Shown here piece after piece: positions 1-8,163 of a DNA stretch of 64,000 bases. Position 1 is the first letter of the stretch. The number at the start of each line of letters is the position of its first letter. A model generated the notes under the pieces. That model searched no databases, was not told the DNA's origin, and worked only from the letters and a program-made list of their open reading frames with translations. A program made the position numbers and the translations under genes. The DNA is taken from assembly GCF_947494875.1 (NCBI RefSeq), contig NZ_CANLWM010000001.1, forward strand, positions 310,001-374,000, given 5' to 3'. Origin of the DNA: an uncultured Williamsia sp. Lineage in GTDB: Bacteria > Actinomycetota > Actinomycetes > Mycobacteriales > Mycobacteriaceae.

Positions 1-831
1 GGTTTCCAGACGCTGCTCATCGGGTCGAAGCAGGTCGAGGCGATCCTGACCGACAAGCGCGTGGCCGCGGCCACCCTCACCGGCAGCGAGGGGGCGGGTC
101 GCTCCATCGGCGAGACGGCGGGCAAGCAGCTCAAGAAAGTCGTACTCGAACTCGGCGGTTCCGACCCGTTCGTCGTCCTCCCCTCGGCCGACCTCGAGAA
201 GGCCGCGGAGGTCGCCACGACCGCCCGGTGTCAGAACAACGGGCAGTCGTGCATCGCGGCGAAGCGGTTCATCGTCCACACCGACGTCTACGACGAGTTC
301 GCGCGACTGTTCGTGGAGAACATGGCCGCGCAGAAGGTCGGCGACCCCACCGACGACGACACCGACATCGGCCCGCTCGCCACCGAGCAGGGACGCCAGG
401 ATGTCGTCGACCTCGTCACCGACGCCACCGGGAAGGGCGCTCGCATCCTCACCGGCGGCGAGGTCCCTGACGGCCCCGGGTGGTTCTACCCGCCCACCGT
501 CATCGCCGACATCACCACGGAGATGGACATCTACGGCGAAGAGGTCTTCGGGCCCGTCGCGTCGCTCTACCGCGCCGCCGACGCCGACGACGCGTTGCGA
601 ATCGCCAACGACACCGACTTCGGCCTGGGCTCCAACGTGTGGACAACGGACGCGTCGGAGATCGAGATGTTCGTCGACGGGTTCGAGGCCGGACAGGTGT
701 TCGTCAACGGCATGACGACGTCGTATCCCGCGATCGCGTTCGGCGGGGTGAAGAACAGTGGGCACGGTCGGGAGCTCACGAAATTCGGTATCCGCGAGTT
801 CTGTAACGTCAAGACCGTCTGGGTCGCATGA
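1..831 (+). CDS. NAD(P)-dependent aldehyde dehydrogenase, C-terminal part (succinate-semialdehyde type)
   Basis: The reading frame is open at the left edge, so the N-terminus is missing; about 276 residues remain of a family usually near 450-500. The cofactor-binding TGSEGAG stretch, the catalytic-base glutamate in LELGG (residue 50 of the visible part) and the nucleophilic cysteine in GQSC (residue 84) are all present, so the visible part looks intact. The family oxidises aldehydes to carboxylates in the cytoplasm. The QNNGQSC context and EEVFGPVA segment resemble succinate-semialdehyde dehydrogenases, but substrate assignment from this is inference. An RBS-like AGGAG follows the stop and belongs to the next gene. 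Confidence 0.9.
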   Translation, partial: GFQTLLIGSKQVEAILTDKRVAAATLTGSEGAGRSIGETAGKQLKKVVLELGGSDPFVVLPSADLEKAAEVATTARCQNNGQSCIAAKRFIVHTDVYDEFARLFVENMAAQKVGDPTDDDTDIGPLATEQGRQDVVDLVTDATGKGARILTGGEVPDGPGWFYPPTVIADITTEMDIYGEEVFGPVASLYRAADADDALRIANDTDFGLGSNVWTTDASEIEMFVDGFEAGQVFVNGMTTSYPAIAFGGVKNSGHGRELTKFGIREFCNVKTVWVA

Positions 832-856
832 TTCTTCGAGAACAGGAGATATGAGC

Positions 857-1489
857 ATGTCGCAGAACACGTCCCCGTCGCGGAGGGTGGGCCGACGATC
901 GTCCGTCCTGGTCGCCCTGCTCAGTGCGGTCGCCGCGGCGATCGGTCTCGTCGTCGGGGCCGGTGGTGCGAGCGCCGCACCCCTGCAACCGATCCCGTCG
1001 CTCGACCTCGCCCGCTACCTCGGGGTCTGGAACCAGGTCGCCGCCATCCCGCAGCCGTTCAACATCGACTGCCTGCGCAACACCCAGGCGCGCTACACGA
1101 AGATCGACGACCGGGACGTCAAGGTCGAGAACAGCTGCACACGCTTCGACGGTGGGCGCCAGGGCATCGTCGGCAACGCCCGCGTCAACGACACCCGGAC
1201 CAACGCCCAACTGCACGTGAGCTTTCCGGGTGTGCCGTTCCAGGACTCGAAGTCGGGTCCGACGAACTACATCGTCACCTACATCGCCCCGGACTACTCG
1301 TGGGCGTTCGTCGGCAGTCCGGAACGACTGTCGGGCTTCATCCTCAAGCGCGACCCGAAGGTCACCAGCGCCCAGTGGAAGCAGATCCGCGACGTCGTGC
1401 GCTCGCGCGGCTACAACGACTGCTTCTTCCTCACGACGCCGATCGACGGGGCGTACCCGAACATCCAGCCGCTCTGCACCGTGCGCTGA
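857..1489 (+). CDS. Secreted lipocalin-family protein
   Basis: About 210 residues: an arginine-rich n-region, a hydrophobic segment and an Ala-Ser-Ala-Ala-Pro cleavage region indicate Sec export. The mature start contains LARYLGVWNQVA, the GxW lipocalin signature also seen in Blc-type lipocalins, and the rest looks like a small beta-barrel with paired cysteines (CLRN, NSCT, DCFF, LCTV). Lipocalins bind small hydrophobic ligands; the ligand here is unknown. The ATG at 857 is chosen because AGGAG at 844-848 sits at good distance; an ATG at 851 is too close. It follows the aldehyde dehydrogenase by 25 bases and could be cotranscribed. Confidence 0.85.
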   Translation: MSQNTSPSRRVGRRSSVLVALLSAVAAAIGLVVGAGGASAAPLQPIPSLDLARYLGVWNQVAAIPQPFNIDCLRNTQARYTKIDDRDVKVENSCTRFDGGRQGIVGNARVNDTRTNAQLHVSFPGVPFQDSKSGPTNYIVTYIAPDYSWAFVGSPERLSGFILKRDPKVTSAQWKQIRDVVRSRGYNDCFFLTTPIDGAYPNIQPLCTVR

Positions 1490-1510
1490 CGCGATCGGCG
1501 AGCACGCCTC

Positions 1511-1545
1511 GACCGCCCGTCCGGACCTCGTCCGGGCGGGCGGTT
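1511..1545. terminator. Hairpin between convergent genes
   Basis: A 16-bp stem (left arm 1511-1526, right arm 1530-1545, two G-U pairs) with a 3-base loop lies between the stops of the lipocalin and the aldo/keto reductase. No clear U-run follows on either strand, so it is a terminator candidate that could serve both directions. Confidence 0.6.
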
Positions 1546-1551
1546 CGTCGT

Positions 1552-2427
1552 TCACGACGCGAGAGCGTCAAGACGCTGCCGCGCGGCGGAGCTCAGGACC
1601 ACCTGCGCGGCAGCCGTGTTCGACCGCAGGTGTGCCGCGTCCGCCGTGCCCGGGATGAGGCGGGTCACCGGCGAATGTCCTGACAACCAGGCGAGTCCGA
1701 CCTGCGCCGGTGTCGCACCGACCTCGTCGGCGACCTCCCGGACGACGGGGTGTTCCACGACCGACGCCATCCGGCCGGCCGCACCACCCAGCGGGAAATA
1801 CGGCACCCAGGCGAGCCCCGACGTCTCGCACAGCGCGACCTGCTCCTCGTCGGCGCGGGCGAGCAGGTTGTAGGCGTTCTGGACGCACACGATCCCGGCG
1901 GACAGGGCGCGTCGCACACCGTCGGTGGTCACACCGCTGATCCCGATCGACCCGATCGCCCCGCGCTCGCGCAGGTCGATCAGAGCCGCCAACTGGTCGT
2001 CGAGGGGAACCACCTGATCACCGGTGGCGCGGATCCCGTGGGGGGTGTCGAGTCGACGGAGGTTGACGACGTCGATCCGATCGCGGCCGAGTCCGGTGAG
2101 GGCGGCCTCCACGGACGCGCGCAGATCCTCCGGCCGCTGGGCGGGGCGCAGCGCACCCTCGTCGAGGACTGCACCCACCTTCGTGACGACGAGGACGTCG
2201 GCCGTGGCCGGGATCGCGTCGCGCAGCACCTGGTCGACAGCGCCGGCGGCGTAGAACGGCGCGGTGTCGACGTGGTCCACGCCCAGGTCGACGGCCTGCC
2301 GGACCAGGTCCACCGCGGCGGCGCGATTACCGGTGTGCAGCAGTCGTTCGAGGTTCATCGCCCCGAACCCGATCGGTGCGCGCGACGCGAACGGGTTGGC
2401 CGCGGGCAGGGTGGTGAGCGTGGTCAT
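1552..2427 (-). CDS. Aldo/keto reductase
   Basis: 291 residues, TIM-barrel NADPH-dependent oxidoreductase family. Catalytic Asp54 and Tyr59 lie in DHVDTAPFYA, with a lysine in VLVVTKVG; the position that often carries histidine reads VVNLRRLD, as in YdbC-like members. The C-terminus has the usual cofactor region (LIPGT). The ATG at 2427 follows an AGGAGGAC Shine-Dalgarno; longer upstream frames run through the operator region. It is divergent from a TetR gene with two identical-core palindromes between them, so it is probably the repressor's target. Substrate unknown. Confidence 0.9.
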   Translation of the reverse strand: MTTLTTLPAANPFASRAPIGFGAMNLERLLHTGNRAAAVDLVRQAVDLGVDHVDTAPFYAAGAVDQVLRDAIPATADVLVVTKVGAVLDEGALRPAQRPEDLRASVEAALTGLGRDRIDVVNLRRLDTPHGIRATGDQVVPLDDQLAALIDLRERGAIGSIGISGVTTDGVRRALSAGIVCVQNAYNLLARADEEQVALCETSGLAWVPYFPLGGAAGRMASVVEHPVVREVADEVGATPAQVGLAWLSGHSPVTRLIPGTADAAHLRSNTAAAQVVLSSAARQRLDALAS

Positions 2428-2458
2428 GGCGTCCTCCTGTGGGACGATCGACGTGAAA

Positions 2459-2506
2459 CGGAGGGACCTCCGCTTCGACCACCGTACCGAAACGGAGGAT
2501 CCTCCG
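2459..2506. promoter_or_regulatory. Twin palindromic operators, probable TetR sites
   Basis: CGGAGG-N2-CCTCCG occurs at 2459-2472 and again at 2493-2506, each preceded by GAAA and followed by CTT, centres 34 bp apart. They lie in the divergent gap between the aldo/keto reductase and the TetR gene; the second ends just upstream of the TetR ATG. Repression of both genes is inferred. Confidence 0.75.
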
Positions 2507-2510
2507 CTTG

Positions 2511-3089
2511 ATGGCCGATCGACCCGTGCGCAAGGACGCTCGCCGGAATCGCGCACGCATCCTCGACGCGGCGCGCGCCGCCTTCGCGGGCGGTACCGCC
2601 ACGCCCTCGTTCGACGCGATCGCGCGCGACGCGGGCGTCGGGGTGGGCACGGTCTACCGCCATTTCCCGTCCCGCGAGTCCCTGATCGAGGCGGTGTACG
2701 AGGCGGAACTCGACGACCTGACCGGCGGTGTCGCCGGATTGCTCACCGAGCACCCACCTGCCGAGGCGCTGCGTGAGTGGATGCGCCGTTACGCCCGCTT
2801 CTTCACCACCAAGAGCGTCATCATCGACACGTTGCGTGCCGGGTGGTCGTCGGGCTCGATGACGACTCCGGCCACGCGCGAACGGATCACGGCGGCGGTC
2901 GCGACCATCGTCGCGGCCGGCGTCGAGACCGGATCCCTGCGCGCTGACGTCGATCCCGACGACATCACCGGGATGGTGCTCGGGGCGCTGATGTCCACCG
3001 GACCCGACGACCCCGCGAAGACCGACCGGATGTTGGGCCTCGTCGCCGACGCGGTCTCCACGGCACCCGGTCAGGAGAAGAGCTCGTAG
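2511..3089 (+). CDS. TetR-family transcriptional regulator
   Basis: 192 residues. The N-terminal helix-turn-helix covers about residues 8-55, with the classic GVGVGTVYRHFPSRESLIEAVY recognition and helix-4 region. The C-terminal ligand domain is of the SBP/YcdC-like type and gives no ligand. The ATG at 2511 directly follows a perfect operator palindrome. Likely autoregulator and repressor of the divergent aldo/keto reductase. Its last 19 bases overlap the 3' end of the convergent monooxygenase gene. Confidence 0.9.
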   Translation: MADRPVRKDARRNRARILDAARAAFAGGTATPSFDAIARDAGVGVGTVYRHFPSRESLIEAVYEAELDDLTGGVAGLLTEHPPAEALREWMRRYARFFTTKSVIIDTLRAGWSSGSMTTPATRERITAAVATIVAAGVETGSLRADVDPDDITGMVLGALMSTGPDDPAKTDRMLGLVADAVSTAPGQEKSS

Positions 3090-4288
3090 CGCGGCAGGCG
3101 GAAGTCGCCGCCGGCACGGGAGACGAACCGGTGCTCGAGACGGTCCCGCACCGAGGGTCGAGCGATGACCCGGTGGACCGCCCGCTGCAGGGCGAGCGCA
3201 CGAGCGCTGCGCGGCAACACGACCCGAGGGCCACCCGGCGGGAGCGTCTGCACCGCCTGGGCGTACGGCCGGATCACCGATTCGTATCCCCGGAAGGCGC
3301 GCGCGTGGTCGACTGTCGCCCCCGACCGCGCCCGGTCGAGCTCGCCGGCCAGCACGTACGCACCGACGAGGGCCAGCGTCGTCCCCATCCCCGTCGGACC
3401 CGCGGCCCACGCGGCGTCGCCCACGACGATCACCCGTCCACGCGAGTACGCCGAGAGCGCCACCTTGTCCATGCGCTCCATGTAGAACTCCTCAGGGGAC
3501 GCCGCGAAGCCGTCGAGGATGCGATCGGTGGCCCATCCGACACCTGCGAAACGCGTTCGGAGCACGGTCATCTGCGCGGCGTGGCCGATCTTGTCGAGCG
3601 CGAGGTCGGGCGCGAGGAAGCTCAGGTTGGCGCGGATGGTGCCCACGTCGTCGGGCCGCGTCGACACCATGCGACCGTCGGTGGTGGTCATCCAGTTCCA
3701 CCAGTCGTCGTCCTCGGGCGTGCGCGGGACCGTCCCGTAGGCGATGTACTGGTCCCGGCTCACCCGCGTCACCTTGTCGGCGAGAACGAGGTCCCGGGTG
3801 GTCGAGTTGCGCCCCTCGGCGACGACGACCAGGTCGAACCGCTCACGCCCTCCGCCCGCGAACCGCACGTCGACGCCGTCGTCGTCGTCCTGCGTGAGGT
3901 CCGCGACGGAGTCGCCGTAGCGATGCTCGACGCGCGGGTGGTCGACGGTGAGCCGTCGCAGGATCTCCGACAGCCGTCCGCGCAGGATCTCCAGTTCCGC
4001 GGTCGGCCCGTCGCGCCCCTCGGTGGTGGGCAGGTCCGCGTACGGGCGGCCCTCGGGGTCGCGGTACCGCAGTCCGATCTCCCCGGTGGTGTTCGCGGCG
4101 ACCTCGTCGCGGACCCCCATCGCGCGGAGCACGTCGTGCCCGGCGTCGCGGATGTCGATGTTCTGGCCGGCCTCCCGCGGTGCGGATGCCCGTTCCAGCA
4201 GCGTGACGTCGAACCCGGCTCTGGCCAGCGCCCACGCCTGTGCCGGGCCCGCGATGCTGCCGCCGGTGACGAGAACCGATCCACCCAT
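3071..4288 (-). CDS. FAD-dependent monooxygenase (PHBH fold)
   Basis: 405 residues. The N-terminal FAD-binding Rossmann motif is VLVTGGSIAGP, the middle motif is VVVAEGRNSTTR, and VVGDAAWAAGPTGMGTTLAL is the third FAD motif of class A flavoprotein monooxygenases. Such enzymes hydroxylate aromatic or polyketide substrates with NAD(P)H; some relatives inactivate tetracyclines or rifamycins, but nothing here fixes the substrate. The ATG at 4288 follows AGGGG by five bases; an in-frame GTG at 4294 abuts the Shine-Dalgarno. It is divergent from a MarR gene with a palindrome in between. Confidence 0.88.
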   Translation of the reverse strand: MGGSVLVTGGSIAGPAQAWALARAGFDVTLLERASAPREAGQNIDIRDAGHDVLRAMGVRDEVAANTTGEIGLRYRDPEGRPYADLPTTEGRDGPTAELEILRGRLSEILRRLTVDHPRVEHRYGDSVADLTQDDDDGVDVRFAGGGRERFDLVVVAEGRNSTTRDLVLADKVTRVSRDQYIAYGTVPRTPEDDDWWNWMTTTDGRMVSTRPDDVGTIRANLSFLAPDLALDKIGHAAQMTVLRTRFAGVGWATDRILDGFAASPEEFYMERMDKVALSAYSRGRVIVVGDAAWAAGPTGMGTTLALVGAYVLAGELDRARSGATVDHARAFRGYESVIRPYAQAVQTLPPGGPRVVLPRSARALALQRAVHRVIARPSVRDRLEHRFVSRAGGDFRLPRYELFS

Positions 4289-4317
4289 GTCCACCCCTGT
4301 ACGTAGTTCATCTATTT

Positions 4318-4332
4318 ACTAGATTGTCTAGT
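4318..4332. promoter_or_regulatory. Palindromic operator, probable MarR site
   Basis: ACTAGA-TTG-TCTAGT is a perfect 6-bp inverted repeat, AT-rich against its GC-rich surroundings, 11 bases before the MarR ATG and about 30 bases from the monooxygenase start. It is placed to block both divergent promoters. Confidence 0.7.
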
Positions 4333-4342
4333 CACAAGGTAC

Positions 4343-4804
4343 ATGGTGCAATGGGGCATGGCCATCGACGAGACGTTCACCGACCTCGACCCCGCCACGG
4401 TCGCCGTCCGCGACATGGTCGGGGCCTCACGGGAACTGACCGGACGGATGGCCGCCCACATGGGGATGAACGCCAACGACATGGCGGCGATCGGCGAGTT
4501 GACCCTCAACGGCCCCCTGGGCGTCGCCGACCTCGCGCGGCACCTCGGCATCCGTTCCGCCTCGGCGACGGCGATGGTCGACCGCCTCGAGCAGGCGGGC
4601 CACGTGGTGCGGGCACGCGACGACGTCGACCGTCGCCGGGTCACGGTCACCGAGACACCGACGGCGCGACAGGCGTCCTTCGAGGCGTGGGCCCCGACGA
4701 TCAGCGCGATCGACGACGTGTGCCGCCGGTTGGACGCGCGGGACCGCGCGGTGGTCACACGCTTCCTCGACGAGATCACCGAGATACTGCGGACCCGCCC
4801 CTGA
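4343..4804 (+). CDS. MarR-family transcriptional regulator
   Basis: 153 residues with a central winged helix: GVADLARHLGIRSASATAMVDRLEQAGHVVRARDDVDRRRVTVTET is the MarR helix-turn-helix followed by the D-DRR wing. It probably senses a small aromatic or lipophilic molecule and controls the divergent monooxygenase. The ATG at 4343 has a short AAGG three bases upstream; an in-frame ATG at 4358 is an alternative. The secreted hydrolase gene begins 20 bases downstream and may be cotranscribed. Confidence 0.9.
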   Translation: MVQWGMAIDETFTDLDPATVAVRDMVGASRELTGRMAAHMGMNANDMAAIGELTLNGPLGVADLARHLGIRSASATAMVDRLEQAGHVVRARDDVDRRRVTVTETPTARQASFEAWAPTISAIDDVCRRLDARDRAVVTRFLDEITEILRTRP

Positions 4805-4824
4805 CCCTCGACTACCGTTTGCCC

Positions 4825-6609
4825 GTGCGAAGGAACTGGGGGCTCTCCGGACTCGTCGTGCTGCTGATGGCGCTGGGCCTGACGGCCCCGGCGTCGGCGG
4901 CACCCGCCGACGGCTACACGACGCAGCTGCTGCACTTCTCGGTCCACACCGGCCCGAACCGCGCGACACCGTGCACGGTCGTCGGCCAGCTCTATCGACC
5001 GGCCGGCCTGTCGCCGACGAGGCGCGCTCCGGCGATCCTCACCACCAACGGGTTCGGCGGGTCGTACACGACCCAGGCGCCGATCGCCGCGTACCTCGCG
5101 ACCCAGGGCTACGTGGTCCTCGCCTACTCGGGCCTCGGATTCGGCGGGAGCACCTGCCCCATCACCCTCGACGACCCCGACGTCGACGGCGTCGCGGCAT
5201 CCCAGCTCATCGACTACCTCGGCGGACGGACCGGGATCGCCTTCACCGATGCCGCGCTGCGACGCGCGGCACCCGCGCTCGACGTCGTCGTCCACGACGA
5301 CGTCGACCACTCCGGTCATCGCCGCGCGGACGATCCCCGCGTCGGGATGGTCGGTGGCTCGTACGGCGGCGGCATCCAGTTCGCCACCGCAGCAGTCGAT
5401 CCGCGCCTGGACACGATCGTCCCGCAGATCACCTGGAACGACCTGAGCTACTCGTTGGCCCCGAACTCGACGTCGACGTTCTCCGGCGTCAGCACCCGGG
5501 TGTCGGGGTCGGCCAAGATCGTCTATGCGGCAGGCCTGTTCGCAGACGGCGTGGCCAACCCCGGCCGAGTCGGGTACCAGGCCGACCCGGCACGCATCAC
5601 GCCGTGCCCGAACTTCACCGTCGCGCAGTGCACCACATTCGCCGAGGGCGCGACGGTCGGCCAGTTCAGCCCGGCGAGCGTCGCGCATCTGCGGCACGCG
5701 TCGGTGGCAAGCTACATCGACCGCATCCGCATCCCGGTGCTGCTCGAACAGGGTCAGCGCGACACCCTCTTCGACCTGAACGAGGCCGTCGCCACGTACC
5801 AGGCGCTGCGGGCGCGGGGCGTCGAGACGTCGATGATCTGGCAGCAGTGGGGACACAGCGGCGGGCCGGCACCCGGCGAGTACGACAAGAAGAACCCGGA
5901 CCGGACCACCCAGTACGAGGTGGGTCGCACGCTCGACTGGCTCGACAAGCACCTCAAGGGTCTCGACGTCGACACCGGACCGGAGTTCGCGTACTTCCGG
6001 AACTGGGTGTCCTACACCGGGATCGCGACGCCCGCGTACGCGAGCGGTACCTACCCCGTCGGCGCGCCGACGGCGTTCCGGTTCTCGGCGGGACGGGGCC
6101 TCGTGGACGGCGCCCTCGTCGCGGCGGGCGCCTCGGCACGCGCCGGCGCGGCGACCATCCGCACCCCACTGCTCGGTGGGCGCACGCAGACCGGTCCCTA
6201 CAACGACGCACCGGACGCCCCGAAGCCGGTCCGTCAGGACCCCGGCACCTACGCTCGGTGGGACACCGCGCCGCGCACCACACCGCTCGACGTGGTCGGC
6301 ATCCCGACCATGCAGCTGCGACTGCGTGCGGTCGGACAGCCCCTCGTCTTCGCGAAGATCTACGACGTCGCGCCGGACGGATCCGCCGATCTCGTCAACG
6401 GACTGGTGGCCCCGATCCGCGTCGCGGATCCGTCGCGACCCGTCGCGGTGACGATGCCCGGTCTGGTGCACCGGTTCGCCGTCGGACACCGCCTGCGTGT
6501 CGAGATCGCCGGTGGCGACCAGAGTTTCCGGAACGGGCTGCAGGGTCAGCCGGTCTCGATCCTCAGCGGGCCCGACACGTCGCTCACCCTCCCGGTGACG
6601 ACCGACTGA
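4825..6609 (+). CDS. Secreted CocE/NonD-family alpha/beta hydrolase (X-Pro dipeptidyl-peptidase-like)
   Basis: 594 residues from a GTG; the first roughly 25 residues form a Sec signal peptide ending in ASAAP. The hydrolase fold carries the nucleophile in GGSYGGG (about residue 178), a likely acid in GQRDTLF (about 311) and histidine in WGHSGG (about 342). The C-terminal third is the jelly-roll domain typical of X-Pro dipeptidyl peptidases and cocaine-esterase relatives. Activity is probably on esters, amides or peptides outside the cell. No clear Shine-Dalgarno precedes the GTG, so the start rests on the signal peptide. Its 3' end overlaps the next, convergent gene by 26 bases. Confidence 0.85.
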   Translation: MRRNWGLSGLVVLLMALGLTAPASAAPADGYTTQLLHFSVHTGPNRATPCTVVGQLYRPAGLSPTRRAPAILTTNGFGGSYTTQAPIAAYLATQGYVVLAYSGLGFGGSTCPITLDDPDVDGVAASQLIDYLGGRTGIAFTDAALRRAAPALDVVVHDDVDHSGHRRADDPRVGMVGGSYGGGIQFATAAVDPRLDTIVPQITWNDLSYSLAPNSTSTFSGVSTRVSGSAKIVYAAGLFADGVANPGRVGYQADPARITPCPNFTVAQCTTFAEGATVGQFSPASVAHLRHASVASYIDRIRIPVLLEQGQRDTLFDLNEAVATYQALRARGVETSMIWQQWGHSGGPAPGEYDKKNPDRTTQYEVGRTLDWLDKHLKGLDVDTGPEFAYFRNWVSYTGIATPAYASGTYPVGAPTAFRFSAGRGLVDGALVAAGASARAGAATIRTPLLGGRTQTGPYNDAPDAPKPVRQDPGTYARWDTAPRTTPLDVVGIPTMQLRLRAVGQPLVFAKIYDVAPDGSADLVNGLVAPIRVADPSRPVAVTMPGLVHRFAVGHRLRVEIAGGDQSFRNGLQGQPVSILSGPDTSLTLPVTTD

Positions 6610-7075
6610 CGCTGCGCGAGCGGGCCGGTCGGCTCCGCATGTGGTCGCGAACGCGGGTCATGATGCCGCCGAGCGTCGCGACGTCGTCGTCGTCGAGGAC
6701 GCCGTAGAGCAGATCGCGGACGACCTCGATGTGGCCGGGCAGGACCCGGTCGACGCGGTCGCGGCCGGCGTCGGTGAGGGCCACGACAGTCGCCCGCTGG
6801 TCGGTGGGACTCGGTGAGCGCGTGATGAGCCCGGCCTTCTCGAGGAGTGCGGCCTGGTGGGTGAGCCCGCTGCGGCTGTAGACCACCCCGTCGGCGATCG
6901 CGGTCATGGTCATCGGCCCCGGTGCGGCGCCGAGCGTCGCGAGGATCTCGAACTGCACGTAGCTCAGGTCGGCCTCGGCTCTGAGCTGCTGGGCGACCGC
7001 GAACTGCAGCAACGACGCGGCCTCGGTGAACGCGAAGTAGGTGTGCATCTGCGACGGGGCGAGAGGCTCGGCCAT
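6584..7075 (-). CDS. MarR-family transcriptional regulator
   Basis: 163 residues. The winged helix includes MTMTAIADGVVYSRSGLTHQAALLEKAGLITRSPSPTDQRATVVALT, which matches MarR recognition helix and wing. The ATG at 7075 is chosen because the protein aligns from MAEPLAPSQ and longer frames cross the operators. It is divergent from a quinone-type oxidoreductase with two CTTCGA-N2-TCGAAG sites between them, so it is probably that gene's repressor and autoregulated. Confidence 0.9.
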   Translation of the reverse strand: MAEPLAPSQMHTYFAFTEAASLLQFAVAQQLRAEADLSYVQFEILATLGAAPGPMTMTAIADGVVYSRSGLTHQAALLEKAGLITRSPSPTDQRATVVALTDAGRDRVDRVLPGHIEVVRDLLYGVLDDDDVATLGGIMTRVRDHMRSRPARSRSVSRSSPGG

Positions 7076-7098
7076 GCCTGCCACCGTACCGTCCTTTA

Positions 7099-7151
7099 CT
7101 TCGATCTCGAAGCAGTCTACTGTCGCTCTCAGTTGCTTCGACATCGAAGCA
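7099..7151. promoter_or_regulatory. Twin palindromic operators, probable MarR sites
   Basis: CTTCGA-TC-TCGAAG at 7099-7112 and TGCTTCGA-CA-TCGAAGCA at 7134-7151 share a CTTCGA-N2-TCGAAG core, centres 37 bp apart, between the MarR gene and the oxidoreductase. The second has perfect 8-bp arms and ends 17 bases before the oxidoreductase ATG. Confidence 0.78.
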
Positions 7152-7168
7152 CTTACGAAGGAGGAGTC

Positions 7169-8101
7169 ATGAGGGCAATCGCGTTCGATCGATACGGCGA
7201 GGACGTCCTGGAGCGGGTGGAGCTGGATCGGCCGGTCCCCGGCACCGACGAGGTCCTGATCCGGGTCGCCGCCACCTCGTTCAACCCCGTCGACGCCGGC
7301 ATTCGCGGCGGATGGCTCAGCGAGATCTTCCCGGTCGCCTTCCCGCACGTGCCGGGCGTCGACGTGGCGGGGACGGTGGCCGAGATCGGCACGGGTGTGG
7401 CGGATCTGCGTGTCGGTGATCCCGTCGTCGGGATGCTGCCGATGACCGCGAACGGCGCCGCGGCCGAGTTCGTCGTCGCTCCGGCGGAGTCCCTCACCGC
7501 CGCGCCGACGTCGGTCCCCCTCGCCGATGCCGCGGCCCTCCCGGTGGTCGGACTCACCGCCTGGCAGTCGCTGTTCGAGATCGGCGGGCTCCGCGCGGGC
7601 CAGACCGTGCTCGTCAACGGGGCCGGTGGCGCCGTCGGCGACTATGCGGTGCAGCTCGCCCACCGGGCCGGTGCCCACGTCACCGCGACCGCCTCGGAGC
7701 GCAGCGCTGCGCGGGTCCGGGCACACGGGGCCGACCGCGTCGTCGGCCACCTCGACCTGTCCGGCACGCCCGCGGTCGACGGTGCCCCGTTCGACCTCGT
7801 GCTCAACCTGGTCAGCACGTCACCCGAGGAGACCGCGGCACTCGTCGGACTCGTCGCCGACGGAGGGATGCACGTGGGCACCATGATCGCCGGCGACCCC
7901 GATCCCGCACGCGGCGTGACCGCCACTCGGGTGTTCGTCCGCAGCGACGCGGGGCTCCTCGCCGACCTGGTTCGACAGGTCGACGACGGCTCCCTCACCG
8001 TCGAGGTCGGACGACGGGTGACCTGGGACGACCTCGCGGCCGTCCACGCCGACTCCGACGCGGGTCGCACATCGGGCAAGGTCGTGGTCCTCGCCGCGTG
8101 A
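7169..8101 (+). CDS. NADP-dependent oxidoreductase (quinone reductase-like MDR)
   Basis: 310 residues of the medium-chain dehydrogenase/reductase superfamily without the zinc ligands. It has an N-terminal GroES-like domain (FPHVPGVDVAGTV) and a Rossmann motif LVNGAGGAVGDYAVQLA near residue 150. These enzymes reduce quinones or enones with NADPH. The ATG at 7169 follows GGAGGAG. Regulated by the adjacent divergent MarR through the twin palindromes, inferred from placement. A similar enzyme lies at 58598-59548, also beside a regulator. Confidence 0.9.
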   Translation: MRAIAFDRYGEDVLERVELDRPVPGTDEVLIRVAATSFNPVDAGIRGGWLSEIFPVAFPHVPGVDVAGTVAEIGTGVADLRVGDPVVGMLPMTANGAAAEFVVAPAESLTAAPTSVPLADAAALPVVGLTAWQSLFEIGGLRAGQTVLVNGAGGAVGDYAVQLAHRAGAHVTATASERSAARVRAHGADRVVGHLDLSGTPAVDGAPFDLVLNLVSTSPEETAALVGLVADGGMHVGTMIAGDPDPARGVTATRVFVRSDAGLLADLVRQVDDGSLTVEVGRRVTWDDLAAVHADSDAGRTSGKVVVLAA

Positions 8102-8163
8102 AGAGGACCTTCGTCGCCGAGACGACAAGTCGGACACGACTTCTGACCGGCCCCAGTAGCCTC

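Noticed and set aside
3071-4288. A tetracycline-inactivating enzyme
   Set aside because: The fold and MarR neighbour are compatible, but no residue set visible here separates it from other class A monooxygenases.
4312-6489. A long minus-strand frame opposite the MarR and secreted hydrolase
   Set aside because: The plus-strand products have recognisable motifs and a signal peptide; the minus frame has none.
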